NCBI GenBank assembly: GCA_038025085.1
Contig: CM076143.1
Location: forward strand, 12,509,501 to 12,573,500
Direction of reading: 5' to 3'
Length of the DNA stretch: 64,000 nucleotides
Origin: Tetragonia tetragonoides
Lineage: Eukaryota; Streptophyta; Magnoliopsida; Caryophyllales; Aizoaceae
A program made the translations under genes and the position numbers. Under the pieces are notes generated by a model that was given only the letters and a program-made list of their open reading frames with translations, was not told the origin of the DNA and made no database searches. Within the stretch, counting starts at the first letter, position 1. Every line of letters begins with the position of its first letter. Below are positions 45,708 to 58,193 of this stretch, one piece after another.

Positions 45708-48700
45708 TTGACTTCCTAGTGCTTTTTTTTTTTTTTTTTTTTTGAGGGGAAGGTGTCGAGCTGTTTTATATTGATAATGAATCCATTGTTACATACGGTT
45801 TGACAGACTTCGGGTAACAATCAACCCAACATTGCTCGACACCAAAAGAGATGACTCTAGCTACATGATGCACCACTGTATTCCCATCCTTTTTACGTGA
45901 CGCCAACAAATTGACTCAAAACAATAACAAAAACTAGTGATATCATCTACAGCAGCACCTACATCATCAAAAGAAGAACAATGACTTGAAAGACGAGAAA
46001 CCAACTGCAAACAATCAGACTCAAGCTCAACTTTACCAAAATGAAACTTCTGGGCTGCACGAAGACCATAGAAGGCAGCTTTGCACTCAGGACAAAAGGA
46101 GACCAGTGAGCACGAACCCTTTCGAACACCTGCAAAGAGTACTCTCCCCTCCTTATCACGGGCTACATATCCAAGTCCTACCCAGCCGTCCTCCTCAACA
46201 TGGGCATCAACATTCACTTTAGTTTTGTCCGCCTCCGGAGCAGTCCAAGCCTGTCCACCAGGTTGAACACGCTGTACAGGGGTAACACTTCTTCTCTTGG
46301 CGAACTGTTGGTACTCATCAAGCTGTCTCCTAGCTCGGTCAATCACAACCGCTTCAGGATGGCAACATTGCTGGAAGACCCAATCATTGCGCCTGAACCA
46401 TATGCCCCAAGCCAAGAGACAAGCAGCAAACTTCCACACTTGGTCATCCAGGTTCGATTGCCAGTACACAATCAGGTCCTGGAAGGTTTCAAACCCGTCA
46501 CATACAGCTGCGCTAGCACAAGGGGATGCGACCCAAATCTGATGGACACTAGCACAAGTGAAGAGGGCGTGAAATATAGTTTCTGGTTCCTGACAGCCCC
46601 ATGGACACGCAGCAGAGGTGATTAATGACGCTTAAAGAGGAGATTGCGTGTCGTCAGTGTATCTGAACACGCTCGCCAGAGAAAATGCTTCACTTTTGGA
46701 GCCAAATCCACTTCCCAACAGCTAGACCAACATCTGTTGACATTTTCCCAATTCAAAGTTCTGCCAAGCAGGTATGCCGAGCGTACTGTAAAAGCACCAT
46801 TGTTTGAAAAACCCCAGTAGAGAGAATCCTTAGGTAGCCTTACACTGAGAGGGATAGATAATAGGATCGCTCTACGATCCCTTTCGTTGAACAGCTCCTC
46901 GATCAGCCCCACATTCCACTCAACTGCATCAAAATTAATTAAATCACTGACTTGTTCCACCGCAGCACCTTCGGGTTTTTCAGTAGTTATGAACCTGCCT
47001 TCTTCATCAGCTAGCCATGGATCAGACCACAGATTAATAGAGCTTCCGTTCCCCACCTTCCAGAGTAGACCTTCCTTCAAGAGAGCCTTAGAGCTCCAAA
47101 GACTTCTCCAAGAAAAGCTCGGTCTCGGGCCCAAAGAGGCCTCTAAGGCACTGGATTTTGGGTAGTACTTTGCTTTGATTACCCGAGCACACAGCGAGTC
47201 ATCATAGCACAACAAACGCCACAACTGTTTTGCAAGGAGAGCGTCATTAAAAATGCCCATGTCCCTGAACCCCATTCCACCAAGGCACTTAGGATCACAG
47301 AGTGAGCTCCAGCTCTTCCAATGGACCTTCCTCTCATTACCTCGCTGTCCCCACCAAAAGCGGGCACATAGTGAATGGAACTCGTGCACTAAGGAGTTTG
47401 GCAACTTGTAGACACCCATGACATGTGTTGGAATAGCTTGGGCTACAACCTTAATGAGCACTTCCTTCCCAGCTCGAGACAACAATTTTTCTTCCAACCT
47501 TGAAGCTTTTTCCATAATCTATCCTTTATATTCGCAAAAATCGCTCCCTTTGATCTCCCCACAATAGTAGGCAGGCCAAGCTATTTCTCATGTTTCTCGA
47601 CCATTTTCATATTCAATAGGGCTCTCAACTCCTCCTTTGTCTGTGCACTGACCCCCTTACTAAAAGAAACCTCCAACTTACCATAGTTTATTTTCTGCCC
47701 GGAAGCCCTCTCGTATTTGCCTAGGATATTGGCAATTTCTTGGCATTCCTGTCGGTTAGCTCTTGCAAAAAGGAGACTGTCATCTGCAAAAAACAAGTGA
47801 GAAATTGCGGGACCTTGTTTACTAGCCTTGACTCCGTGAAGTTTTTTATCCCTTACCGCCACCTGTAAGAGTCCAGAAAAAGTATCAGACACCAGAATAG
47901 AAAGATATGGCGAGATCGGGTCACCTTGTCTAAGTCCTCGTTGAGGGACAATTGTGCTCCTGGGTTTGCCGTTGATCATAAAAGAGTATGAAACACTCGT
48001 GACGCAGGACATAACAAGCTTCACCCAAGTCATATCAAATCCCAAACACAACAATAATTTCTCAAGAAAATTCCATTCAACTCGATCATACGCTTTACTC
48101 ATGTCCAACGAACCTCTATTTCGAATCATTGTTTTCATACTGTGAAAAAGCTCCATAGCAATAAGAGCATTGTCTATGATGAGGCGGTTAGGCACCAAAA
48201 GCACTCTGGTTCTTTGAAACAACAATCGGGAGGACTAACTTGAGCCTATTAGCCACAGTCTTTGATAGTATTTTATAGAGAACATTACAAAGACTAATAG
48301 GTCTATATTCTGAAATAAGAGTGGGATTTTTAACTTTCGGAATAAGAACGACATTAGTGTTATTAATGTCCTGTAATGGACGGTGGCCATCAATAATCGA
48401 GTTCAAATAACTCACAACGTCATCACCAATAATGTGCCAGAATTTTTGAAAACATATTGCATTCCGTCGGGTCCCGGAGCTTTTGTTGGGTGCATTTGCA
48501 TCACCGCTTCGTAGACCCAGCACTGTAAGGGCGTGTGAGCTGAGCATTCATTTGGGATGTCAACGGCCGTTCAACTCCCTGTAAAGCTTCTTCAAATTCA
48601 GTAGTGCCACATGAGGAGAAAAGCCCAGAGTAGAACTCATTCACAATATTCTCTATATCCTGCTCCTCTTCCTTCCAAACACCTGAAGAATCAAAAAGTC

Positions 48701-49510
48701 CTCTGATATTGTTCCGTCTCCGTCGATGAGATGCTTTGTGGTGAAAGTAGGAGATGTTACGGTCCCCGTCTCTAACCTCAACCACTCGAGACATCATGTG
48801 CCAGTACGACTCGTTCTGCTGTCGTAATTTATCTAGGGACTCTTCAACAACATTATACTCATCCAACACAGATTGTGACGGAGGAGCTGTTGCTAGGCGT
48901 GTAAGACTTTTCTCTGCTTCCTGCATTTTGTTTTTAATGTCCCCAAACTTCTCAGAGCTCCATGAGCTTAGTTTATTGGCACAACGTTGTATCTTTTGAA
49001 CCGGGTCAACATCATCCCTCGACCAAGCCTCACGCACCACGGACTCAATTCCTTCATCATCAAACCACATGGTCTCAAACTTGAAACCCCGCTTTCCATG
49101 ACCACCAGCTATCCTGCGAGCCTCTGTGCCCAGCAAGATCGGTCCATGATCAGATTTTTTTCTTACAATATTCTCCACCCACGCCCTTGCATTGGGTAAA
49201 GGGATGACCAGCTGTCACCTGCAAGATACCGATCAAGTCTCTCACGTACATATGTTTCCATGGATCTCCCTCTCTCCCAAGTAAACCAAGGGCCTGTAAA
49301 ACCCAAGTCATGTAGGCAACAATCATCAAGAGCACCCCTGAAGGCATCCAAAGCACGCTGGTCTCGTGGAGGGCCTCCCTCCTTTTCATCTGTAGCCAAT
49401 ATTTCATTGAAATCACCTCCGAGTAATACTGGAAGAGTAGTTTCAGCACATAAGGATCGGATTAAGTTCCACGTCAAAAGTTTATTTTGCCGCTCAGGCC
49501 AGCCATAGAT
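44048..49510. repeat. copy 1 of near-identical direct duplication
   Basis: Matches 58537-64000 at an offset of 14,489, changing to 14,490 after one T-run. The only differences found are one extra T at about 58797-58806 (9 T in copy 1, 10 in copy 2) and T44640 to C59130. It includes 1.66 kb of sequence outside the LINE plus most of the LINE. Confidence 0.95.
45708..45724. repeat. 17-bp target-site duplication of LINE (left)
   Basis: 'ttgacttcctagtgctt', identical to 51034-51050 at the other end of the LINE. Confidence 0.93.
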
Positions 49511-49822
49511 GCCAATGAACCTCCAAGTACCATGCGCCCCACCCGATATATCCCCTGCTATATGGTTGTCTGAGTAAGAGATCAGTTTGAAGTCACAGTC
49601 ATCACGCCAAAGGATACACAAACCACCAGTCCTTCCACGACTACTAACAGCAAAAGAATTAGGAAAACCAACTTTCCATCTGAAATTATCCATGTCCTTG
49701 CTTGCCAACATTATCTTGGACACAAAAACAATGTCAGGGCTCAAAGAAGTACTCCAATTACGGAGCGTTCAAACTGCTCGAGCGCTGCCACACCCACGAG
49801 AGTTCCAGCATAGAAGTTTCAT
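45861..49822 (-). pseudogene. LINE ORF2: endonuclease, reverse transcriptase, zf-RVT, RNase H; broken
   Basis: The start MKLLCWNSRGCG at 49822 is followed by an in-frame TGA about 17 codons in. The endonuclease continues at 49744-49163 (GGDFNEIL present) and, after a frameshift, at 49178-48501. The reverse transcriptase covers 48547-47581, with MSKAYDRVEW, GLRQGDPISPY and the catalytic FADDSLLFA, and a frame break near 48200. A finger/zf-RVT segment lies at 47515-46622. The RNase H-like domain is at 46469-45861 (KVNVDAHVEEDGWVGLGYVA). About five lesions in all. Confidence 0.9.
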
Positions 49823-50855
49823 TGCAACCGGCGGGGCTGTCTTATTGCAGCCTCCGCCTTCTCAATTGAGTTCGACACACTATTCTCCGTCTCAACAATC
49901 CGAACCTTCCCTTCCGAAGTGATTATCTTTTGTTGTTCAAACTTCCTTTTAAATGAGTCCGCTTGAGGAGCAGCAGACCCACTTCCTTGCTCTTCAGCTG
50001 AACTCCTAGGGTCACCACTATTATTAGGCCTTCTGCTATCTCCCACGGGGCTACCAAAATTCAACTTAGTTTTACTTTTCGCTTCACTGCCACCAGCCCG
50101 CAAGTCAACAAATATTTTGTTCTCCTGCTTGGTGATCTCATTATCACGTCTACGAGACTTTATAGGCGAAGCCCCACGAGCCATATTGGTACGTAGTAGG
50201 GGGAGAGTCTTCGTCATACGATTCGCATTCTGTGTTCACATGCCCCAGCAGGCCACAGACATAACAAAATTCAGGCAGCTTCACAAATTTTATCTCGAAC
50301 CATTGAGTCTTGCCTCCAATTTTCAGTTGAATTCCCCGACGAAGGGGTTTAGTAATATCCACCTCCACTCGAAATTTAATCGTACGGGACAAACGAGAGG
50401 GATCAGATTCGTCGAAATCAATAAACTTACCCATCTTCAAAGCAATAAGTTGCGCCATTGATTTCGTCCTTTTCAGCAAAGGCAGGTCGTAGCACTTCAC
50501 CCAGAAACAGGCCATGTCAAACACAATATCAGTCAACTTTTCGTTGCCCGGGGCTTCCTTCAATAGCAAAAGATGCTCATCCAAAGACCAAGGGCCCTCT
50601 TCAAGAACTCGGGAGTTTATCCGCCTTGGAAACAAACTGGAAGGCAAATAAGTTCTTCTTCAGGTCTCTAATCACTAGTCCTTTTGTCTTTAGGGCTTCA
50701 GGGTTGAAATTGTTTGGCGTAAACAATTTACCAACTAGACAGAGGGATACTTGATTCCCCATGTCCTCATCAACATCATCACTGCATTCAATAACTTCTT
50801 CCTCATCACCAGTAAGATTCAATTTGCTCCACTCTTCCTCAAGTCCTGTCGTCAC
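49819..50855 (-). pseudogene. LINE ORF1: gag-like protein with CCHC knuckle; broken
   Basis: The N-terminal part MTTGLEEEWSKLNLTGDEEE starts at 50855; a frame change near 50610 leads into the DUF4283-like middle (FDMACFWVKCYDLPLLKR) and the zinc knuckle CYVCGLLGHVNTEC. A second frame change near 50210 gives the basic C-terminal tail ending at 49819, four bases into ORF2. RNA-binding role by family. Confidence 0.8.
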
Positions 50856-51033
50856 CTTCTCGCCAAATATGGAACAAGTATAACGATTAGATCTAAGGAA
50901 AAAGGATCACGAAACAATATCCAAAGTCAATCGAGACAGGAGGTGCCCTGCTCTACGCTCAAATCCCCACAAAAATCTAGGTTTTTGGGGCTAGGGTTTC
51001 CTCATAGAGAGATGGCGGCTCTCTAGAGTCTTC

Positions 51034-51050
51034 TTGACTTCCTAGTGCTT
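51034..51050. repeat. 17-bp target-site duplication of LINE (right)
   Basis: Identical to 45708-45724. Confidence 0.93.
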
Positions 51051-51440
51051 AATTCCAGCTAGGGGGATTCTTCGTTGTTTTTTCTTTTATTATATTTAAA
51101 TTTAACAACCATTTCTTGCTTCTTTCAATATTAGAATGTGAGAATGGATAATTGTCAATTATTAAGCATCTTCTAAGTTTCCTATTTCCTATTTTAAGAA
51201 ATATTTTTCTTAAGTTTCCTAACCAGAACCGAACCTTATTGTAAATATCTTACAGTGAACTTTATTGAACTTTTTAAAAATGGGTCTTTATTGTCTTTAA
51301 TGTTTCTTATTTTCAATGATTTACTGACATAACTCTAATATTCTCTCTTTCCTAAATTTTATTCATGATTTTTTTATTTTTTAAGTTTGCATGGGTGGAC
51401 GCGTCCAATGTTATCAGAATATGCCTCTAATATATAGATA
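51051..51440 (-). mobile_element. continuation of Helitron-like DNA interrupted by the LINE
   Basis: Resumes the sequence found left of the LINE. Its right edge, read on the minus strand, is 'tctatatattagaggcatat' near 51436, a possible Helitron 5' end, with 'ggacgcgtcc' just inside it. Confidence 0.35.
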
Positions 51441-52595
51441 CTAGATTTCGTGCCCGGGCAATGAACGAGTTCTTGTTTATCATCCTCCGTTATGAAAATT
51501 AATATAATAAAAATAAAATAATCACATCAATATATAAAGTTGAATAATAGGAGTCTAGCAAGGAACAATAATAAATTTTTATCAAGAAAAAAAAAACTCT
51601 TTTAACAAAGAATTTTAGGATAATAAATATAATACTTATGTTACTTATTTTTATTAAAATAAAATAAAAATATTTTTAATTTTTTAGTTTTTTTTAATCA
51701 CCCATGCATTTATGACTATTTATTACGTATTCAATGTCACCTTGGTGAGAACTCAATGTCACCTTAGTAATGTTCGATACGAATATGATGGTGTAAATAT
51801 TATTATTTTTTAAGATGTGTAGGATAGTTATATTCGAGTTTGAATATTAGACAAAGATAAAGTAGTTATGGCGTCAATAAAACTCTAACTATTTAGCACA
51901 ATTCAATCTCTCTTTTTCATTATCTGAAACTTTATTACTATGAAACTTCTTTATATCATACATTGATTGATATGTTAAAAATAGTTTTATTTGGCAATTG
52001 ATTTGGGTATACTAATTACTAAGTTACTAACGTGTGAAAAATCTTCTTTTTCTTCTCTTGTTTCTATTTCTATTTATTTATTTATTTTTGTTCAAAGTAT
52101 GTGTCATGAGTATGTGTTACTTTAATTTTATTGTTTAATATTCTCTCTTATGTAGCATGCTCTTAAAAATATCGCTTAGGTGGCTAAAGATATTTGCTCA
52201 CTTTTTTATTTTCAGCCTTAATTTTATTGTTAATATTATGATTATTATTATTATTAATATTACTTATTTACGGAATCCAACATATACATGCAATCTTACA
52301 TGTTTCTTATACATATTGTACATGTATTTTTCGATGCGAATTTGATGGTATAAAAGTTATTATTTTTTGGGATTTGTAGAAAAAGTTAGATTTGATTTTA
52401 AACTTTTGATAGAGTTCTAATATAACTCTTATAAAACTCTAGAGGTCTAACACAACTCAAGAATCCTAAACAGTAGGGATTCTAAAAGTCCTAAATGTGT
52501 TACCCCAATTAATTTTTGTCTTTATCTTCGCTTAGGTGGCGCGCTCTTAAAATTCTCGCCTACGTGGCACGCCTCATTGCTCCCGAAATATGCCT

Positions 52596-52598
<3 letters not shown>
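51441..52598 (-). mobile_element. Helitron-like element, adjoining the previous one
   Basis: The minus-strand 3' end CTAG at 51441-51444 has a GC-rich imperfect hairpin 'cgtgcccgggca' next to it. The far end near 52598 reads, on the minus strand, 'tataggaggcatatttcggg', like the 5' end of related copies. No ORF with Rep/helicase features. Confidence 0.35.

Positions 52599-52644
<46 letters not shown>
52598..52644. repeat. (TA)n microsatellite
   Basis: TA run of about 23 units at the edge of the Helitron-like element. Confidence 0.95.
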
Positions 52645-52648
<4 letters not shown>

Positions 52649-54838
52649 ATTATGATTAGCAATCACAGAAGAATTTATGTACGATGGGGAATGTTGCATC
52701 GAATATGAGTCTCATGATAACTTTTTCTTCTTTTTTTTTGTGTAAGGAAAAAGAAAAAACTTTATTCATAAAAAGTCATACGACATCTAAAAATACGATT
52801 TTCTCTATACAAAAGCAAATATAAGACAACGATGTGAATATTTCTTCCAACACTACGTTTTAAAAACGCTTCCTTGAATTTTGGGATGTCCGTGCATGAT
52901 CCCTACGATCGGAGATAACCACAAAAAATGCTGCAGGTATTTGAAAGTATAACTACAACTTCACTTGGTATCGAAGATCAAACTTGATTTCCCGATCTAT
53001 ACAAGCAAACCGAAAATATCCTATAAACAAAACTCGGATCTCTTCAATCTAATGTCACTAAATTGCTCACAATAGGTAAGAATGAGACTCTCATAAAGAG
53101 AGAAGAGCCAATTCTCACATATGGAGATAATTTATTGAGATAAAATACACAAAAATACAAAATAGTACAAGAAAAAACAGGAGTTTGGAGTTTACCATCG
53201 AAGATTAATCACTAACAACAGCCCCAATGAACAAAACTATTAAAGTTACAAGGTAGTAGTTTTCTTCGGGAGATGACTGGCGAGAGAGAAAAAGGGGTGA
53301 CCCATGAAAATCTTGGTTAGCAAGCAGGGTAATGGCATGTATTGTACAGCGAATAAAACGGATAAAAAAAAACATGGATACTCCTTTTGTTCTCCTCTAA
53401 ACTTTCACTTGTTTTTCTACAGTCAAACTTTGTAAATTTTAACCATAAATATATAAAGTTTTCTATGAGTTATAAAAAAAATCCAATTCAATACAGTTCA
53501 GTTCAGGTTTTTTAATTGAAATAGAGCTTAATTAAATGTGGATAAAATTTAAATTTTTAGTAGAAGAGCTACATCAATTACACTATTAAAGTGTTTCTCA
53601 ATTTTATTTTTTTTTCCTTACATTTAATTTCCTTTTTTTTATCTTAATGAAAAAGGAAATAGTAGATGTATTTCTCGTGTTTATGATGTCTTCCTATTTT
53701 GTATATTTGAGGATAATGACTAGAAAATATAATAGTTCATTCCTGTTCAGTTCACCTCATGTGTAATTTTATCATTCAGATAATATTGTATTTCGAAATA
53801 AATTCATGGTGATAACTATGTTATCGGAAAGATCTCAAAGCATAATTTCAAATGAGTCAAAAATATGTTTGGACGAATTTTCAATAGTTAACAGTCAAGT
53901 TAAAAAAATCAGTTAAATTCAGTTCAGTTTTTTCCAGATGAAACAATCGGAGACTTAGACTTGGTAGGGCGAAGTAAGGTCCTGTTCTCTTCAACGGAAT
54001 AGTGTAGGACGATGAGGAACCGAACAGATTGGAACAAAATGGATTGGAACGTAACGGCAGGACACAGATAATAAAACAAATTGTAAGACAAAATGAAGTA
54101 CATGATGCGGAATGAAACAAAATAATGCATCACGGAGACGGCGAAAAGAATAGGGCGTAAGAGTCATTCTGCTTCAATGACTACTTTTATTTATACGACG
54201 AATTTGCAACTACTATTCTTAGATTATTGTGCCAAAAAGATAAACTTGCAGACAGACTCAATAAAGAGGCCTAGTGAAAACTGAACCCATGAGCTTTCCC
54301 ATTCATTCTTCAAAGCGTAGCAGATACGAATCAAAACTTTAGAGATCAGAAAAAGCGGATATTCGATCCGCTTTCTAAAAACGGAGTGGATAACCGATTT
54401 TGCTACCCCTAATAATTAATTTGCACCTAAAGATTTAGGGTAAACTTGTAGTTTCGAACCAAAAAAATATAGATTAGTCACATAATACGGTAATAATGTT
54501 CATTTTCCTGTCCTTCCATACTTGTGTGTAAAACGAATCCGAACTTAAATGGAAGAGTTCCTTCAATTAAATATATATATTTTTTTTAATATTTTACACA
54601 ATTCATTTCCTATTTATTCAAAAAAGGAAATTGTAGATTTCTTTTCAACTTTCTAGATATATTTCCTCTTCTGCAGCATATTTTCTTTTCTTAATATTGT
54701 CTTGCTAAGAGACATTTGTCACATTTCTTCTTTTATTTGGCTTTGCTACTTGCACATATATGTTATATGTATGATCCATGTGAAGAGAAGAACATAAATC
54801 AGTCCACTTCCCATAAAGTCTTCAAAATTGATCAACTC
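52645..54838. other. intergenic upstream of GH17 pseudogene
   Basis: No gene. Positions 53970-54120 resemble, in inverted orientation, 43490-43640 ('tcttcaacggaatagtgta' against 'tacaccatttcgttgaa'), so both belong to a dispersed repeat family. A right-end-like 'gctacccct' at 54402 may mark a decayed hAT-like element. Confidence 0.4.
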
Positions 54839-55508
54839 ATGGCATCTCACTCAGCTTCACTTATCTTCTCCATTATCACAACAGTTTTAGTCACTAGTAG
54901 TTATGTTAATGGAGATATCAAAGACATTGGAGTATGCTATGGATTCAATGGAGATAACTTACCATCTCCTAGTGATGTTGTCAATCTTTACAAACAGTAT
55001 GAAATTCAAAGTATGCGAATTTTCGAGCCGAACGCTGTGATGCTTGAACGCTGTGATGCTTGAAGCTCTTAGAGGAAGTGACATCTATCTCACCTTAGGT
55101 GTACGAAACGAACACATACCCGTCTTAGCAAGTAGTGAAGATGATGCCTTGTAATGGTTTGAGGATAATGTTGCGCCGTATGCAAGTGACGTACAAATTC
55201 CTTACATTGTCGTTGGCAATGAAGTTGTTTTGGGCGAATTCGGCAACTCTATAGTCCTAGCCATGCAGAATTTGCAGAGCATTTTGAATAGCCATGGCTT
55301 GAAGGTATGTTTTACAACTAAAATTTTCGTAAATTTATAAGGAAATTTGGGTAAAACCGTCTTACGTTTATCACGATTTGCGGTTAACCCTCTTTTAAGA
55401 TCACTTTTGTTCAGTGTCCCTAAATTATAAAATCTAGTCGTGACCCCCAAAATTTATTTTCTGACGAACTTTTAAACTCGTCATATACCCTTGTTTATCA
55501 CGCATATG

Positions 55509-56116
55509 TAGAGATGGAAAAATCTGATCCGACTCGAACTGTCAGACATCAGATCCGTCCAACATCTAATAACATATCACTTATCATTATCCAGAACAAA
55601 CCCTACTAAATACGGGTCAACTCGATACCCGACTACGTTATCTGGATAAACTCGAACCCAAAAACACACGACCGCAAAACAATTCAAAATCGAAATCAAC
55701 CCAAACTAATTCTTACCCTAAACCTGAATAATTCAGACAATTAATGACATAATATCCAAAAATATTGAAAATTTTACTAAACATATGAAATTATTGTTAT
55801 CATGAATATTTTCACATAAAATTGAATATTCTATTATTTTTAACTCTATTTGCTATGAAATTTGAATATTTTTTGACCCTAATATAACTCGAAATCCGAA
55901 CTATGAACAAACTCGACTCGAGTTGACCTGTAACCCGACATAACCATAAACCCTATTCAATCTGAATCGATCCAACAAGACCCGAATAACATTATAATCC
56001 GAAAAACTCGAACCGATCCAACCTGACCCGAATACTGTATTGTAATCTAAAATAATCCGAATCCGGTATGACTCGTAAACCCAAACCCGACATAATCCGC
56101 CCAATTGCCAACTCTA
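55509..56116. mobile_element. hAT-like element in GH17 intron
   Basis: Ends 'tagagatgg' and 'ccaactcta' (inverted) with a perfect 8-bp target-site duplication cgcatatg (55501-55508 and 56117-56124). 608 bp, rich in 'acccgaa' and 'ctcgaac' words; no transposase. Confidence 0.82.
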
Positions 56117-56183
56117 CGCATATGAGTCACTTGTGTTTTTACCATGTTCTTCTAGTTGCTCCCTCAGGTACATCTAAGGAATA

Positions 56184-56579
56184 CTCCCTCCGGTCCACGG
56201 AAATCTTGACGTTTAAAGAATATGACTAATATTAAGGAAAACACATTTTAGCACAAAATTTCCAAATTTACCCTTAAAAGCGCACATGAGGTATTAAGAG
56301 AGAGAATAATATTTTAGTGGGTATTTATTGCTTTCCTTGTTTTTGTATTAGTTTCCTTACTTTTTGTAGCTAGTGGCTTGAGAAATCTTTTTTTATTATT
56401 TATTTCCTTGCACATGGGGTGAGAAGGTGGGAGGGGTAAAGTAGTAAAGGGTGTTCAAATACATTACTATATAAGGAAACGTAAAGATTTTCATGGTCCA
56501 AACATAAGTGAAAAGCGTAAAGATTTCCATGGTCCAAACATAAGTGAAAAGCGTAAAGATTTTCGTGGACCGGAGGGAG
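56184..56579. mobile_element. Stowaway-like MITE in GH17 intron
   Basis: Left end 'ctccctccggtccacggaaa'; right end inverted 'ctccctccggtccacgaaaa'; about 28 bp of TIR; TA on both sides (56182-56183, 56580-56581). The right TIR is preceded by a 36-bp tandem repeat (starts 56480, 56516 and 56552, 'cgtaaagatt'). Confidence 0.9.
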
Positions 56580-57243
56580 TATAATTACTAATGCATTTGT
56601 ATGTATAAATTTCTGGATTCGCACTAGTATTGCTGATATCTTGACATCTCATTGTACTCATATATAGGGAATAAGAGCAACCACCGTAGTGGCAATGAAT
56701 GTATTAACCTCAACATACCCACCCTCAGCAAGTGTATTCACAGAAGAAGCTCAGTCTACAATGACCAACATCTTGCAATTCTTTTCAGCCCAAGGAGCAC
56801 CACTCTTGATGAACGTATACCCATACTTTGCCTATGCATCCGACCCGATTCATATTCGACTCGACTATGCCCTATTCACCTCTACAAACGAGGTTTTCCG
56901 AGATGGGAATTTGAGCTATTACAATTTGTATGATGCAATGGTGGATGGTATGATTTGGGCAATGGAAAAAGAAGGCGTGACCGATGTCGATCTTGTTATT
57001 TCTGAGACTGGTTGGCCACATGATGGGAATGGAAACTTTACAAGCATTGATCTTGCCATGACTTACAATAAGAATTTCATGGGGCATATCTTGAGTCATG
57101 CTGGTACACCTAAGAGACCTGGTGCTGTTTTTGAAGGACATATTTTTTCTATGATAGATGAAGATGAGAAGCCTATTGGGGTAGAACAAAATTGGGGGAT
57201 GTTCAAAGCTAACAAAGAGCCTAACTATGATATATTCTCTTAG

Positions 57244-58179
57244 GTTGTTGCCTTTTTTTTCCTTTTAATGTAAGAATTAAAAATTAAAAAAAAATTAAGG
57301 GGAGAATGTTTTTCCTATATCTCTTGTTTGATGTCTAGATGAAGTGAAAAAAACTTTCAAAGGAGGGAATGAAACTATGAAAGGTAGTTTTGTGAAAATC
57401 AAAACTTCGATTTATTTTATTTGACTAATGGACTAGTATGAAGAAGATGTTTGTGTTAATTTATAAGAACCTGGTACGTTAGTGCGACTCAAGCGTACTT
57501 GTTGTTACAAGTCATTGGCTTAAAAAACACGTCAAGCTCGACGCGGCTTCAGCCAAAACCCGTTTCTTATCAACTTAATTAATTTCAAGTATCCCTTTTG
57601 GATATGATGAGCAAAAAAAAAAAAAAAAGTATCCCTTTTGGATATGGAGCCAACATTTTGATACTCTATATCCACATAAAAATATTTTAAGAAAAAGGAT
57701 GTGAGTAGGAGATTTGAATAGTTTTCAAGATCAATAAAAATTGATGTGTAAGAAATTGACATTCCTCCATATTTATTTAGCAATTGAAATGTGAAGCTCA
57801 CATGAATCACCAAATCGAACTAGTCTTGACAAATCGAGCATATAATAAATATATCTCTCAATATTTTTTCTATGGTATTAATAGTTAATTTTGTCATTTT
57901 AATTAACATAACTTTTCAGTTTATAATATCTTATACAAGTAAGAAAATGTATCTTAATAAAGTGAGACTTTACTCACTTTAAGTTTTGTTTAATGTATGA
58001 GGCAAGTCCAATGAACTTTACATGAATTTTAGATTTGATACAAATGAATATATTTTGCATTTAATAAGCGCATTTATAATACACAAAATTTTGTATGATG
58101 CGGTTTTAAAGATGAGGCCCCTCTAATACAAATATGATGTCATGCCGATGTCATGTTTGTATATAGAGGTAGCCTCAAC
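57244..58179. other. intergenic after GH17 pseudogene
   Basis: No gene. It holds the micro-insertion at 57587-57646. Confidence 0.45.
57587..57646 (+). repeat. 20-bp direct repeat flanking a poly(A) micro-insert
   Basis: 'aagtatcccttttggatatg' at 57587-57606 and 57627-57646, with 'atgagc' plus 14 A between. This is the pattern of an extremely 5'-truncated LINE-mediated retroposition. Confidence 0.8.
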
Positions 58180-58193
58180 TTGAGACGGCCTCA

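Larger units (their letters stand above)
45725..51033 (-). mobile_element. L1-type LINE, full length (about 5.3 kb), ORFs broken
   Basis: Bounded by a 17-bp target-site duplication. The 3' poly(A) is the T-run from 45723 to 45743. The 5' end reads, on the minus strand, gactctagagagccgccatc. ORF1 (gag-like, CCHC) and ORF2 (endonuclease, reverse transcriptase, RNase H) are in the standard order. The complete ends indicate a full-length insertion; ORF lesions have accumulated since. It is inserted in Helitron-like DNA. Confidence 0.93.
54839..57243 (+). pseudogene. GH17 glucan endo-1,3-beta-glucosidase, inactivated
   Basis: Two exons of a secreted beta-1,3-glucanase (family roles: callose turnover, pathogen cell-wall breakdown). 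Exon 1 (54839-55304) starts MASHSASLIFSIITTVLVTS, a signal peptide, then IGVCYGFNGDNLPSPSDVV and the acid-base region VVGNEVV. Exon 2 (56668-57243) has ISETGWP with the nucleophile Glu and ends GMFKANKEPNYDIFS. The intron (GT 55305, AG 56667) is in the conserved place and phase 0. Two lesions in exon 1: a 16-bp tandem duplication (aacgctgtgatgcttg, near 55031-55062) shifts the frame, and a TAA lies at about 55152. Without the extra 16 bp, exon 1 is exactly 150 codons long. Length is otherwise normal, so decay is recent. Confidence 0.93.
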
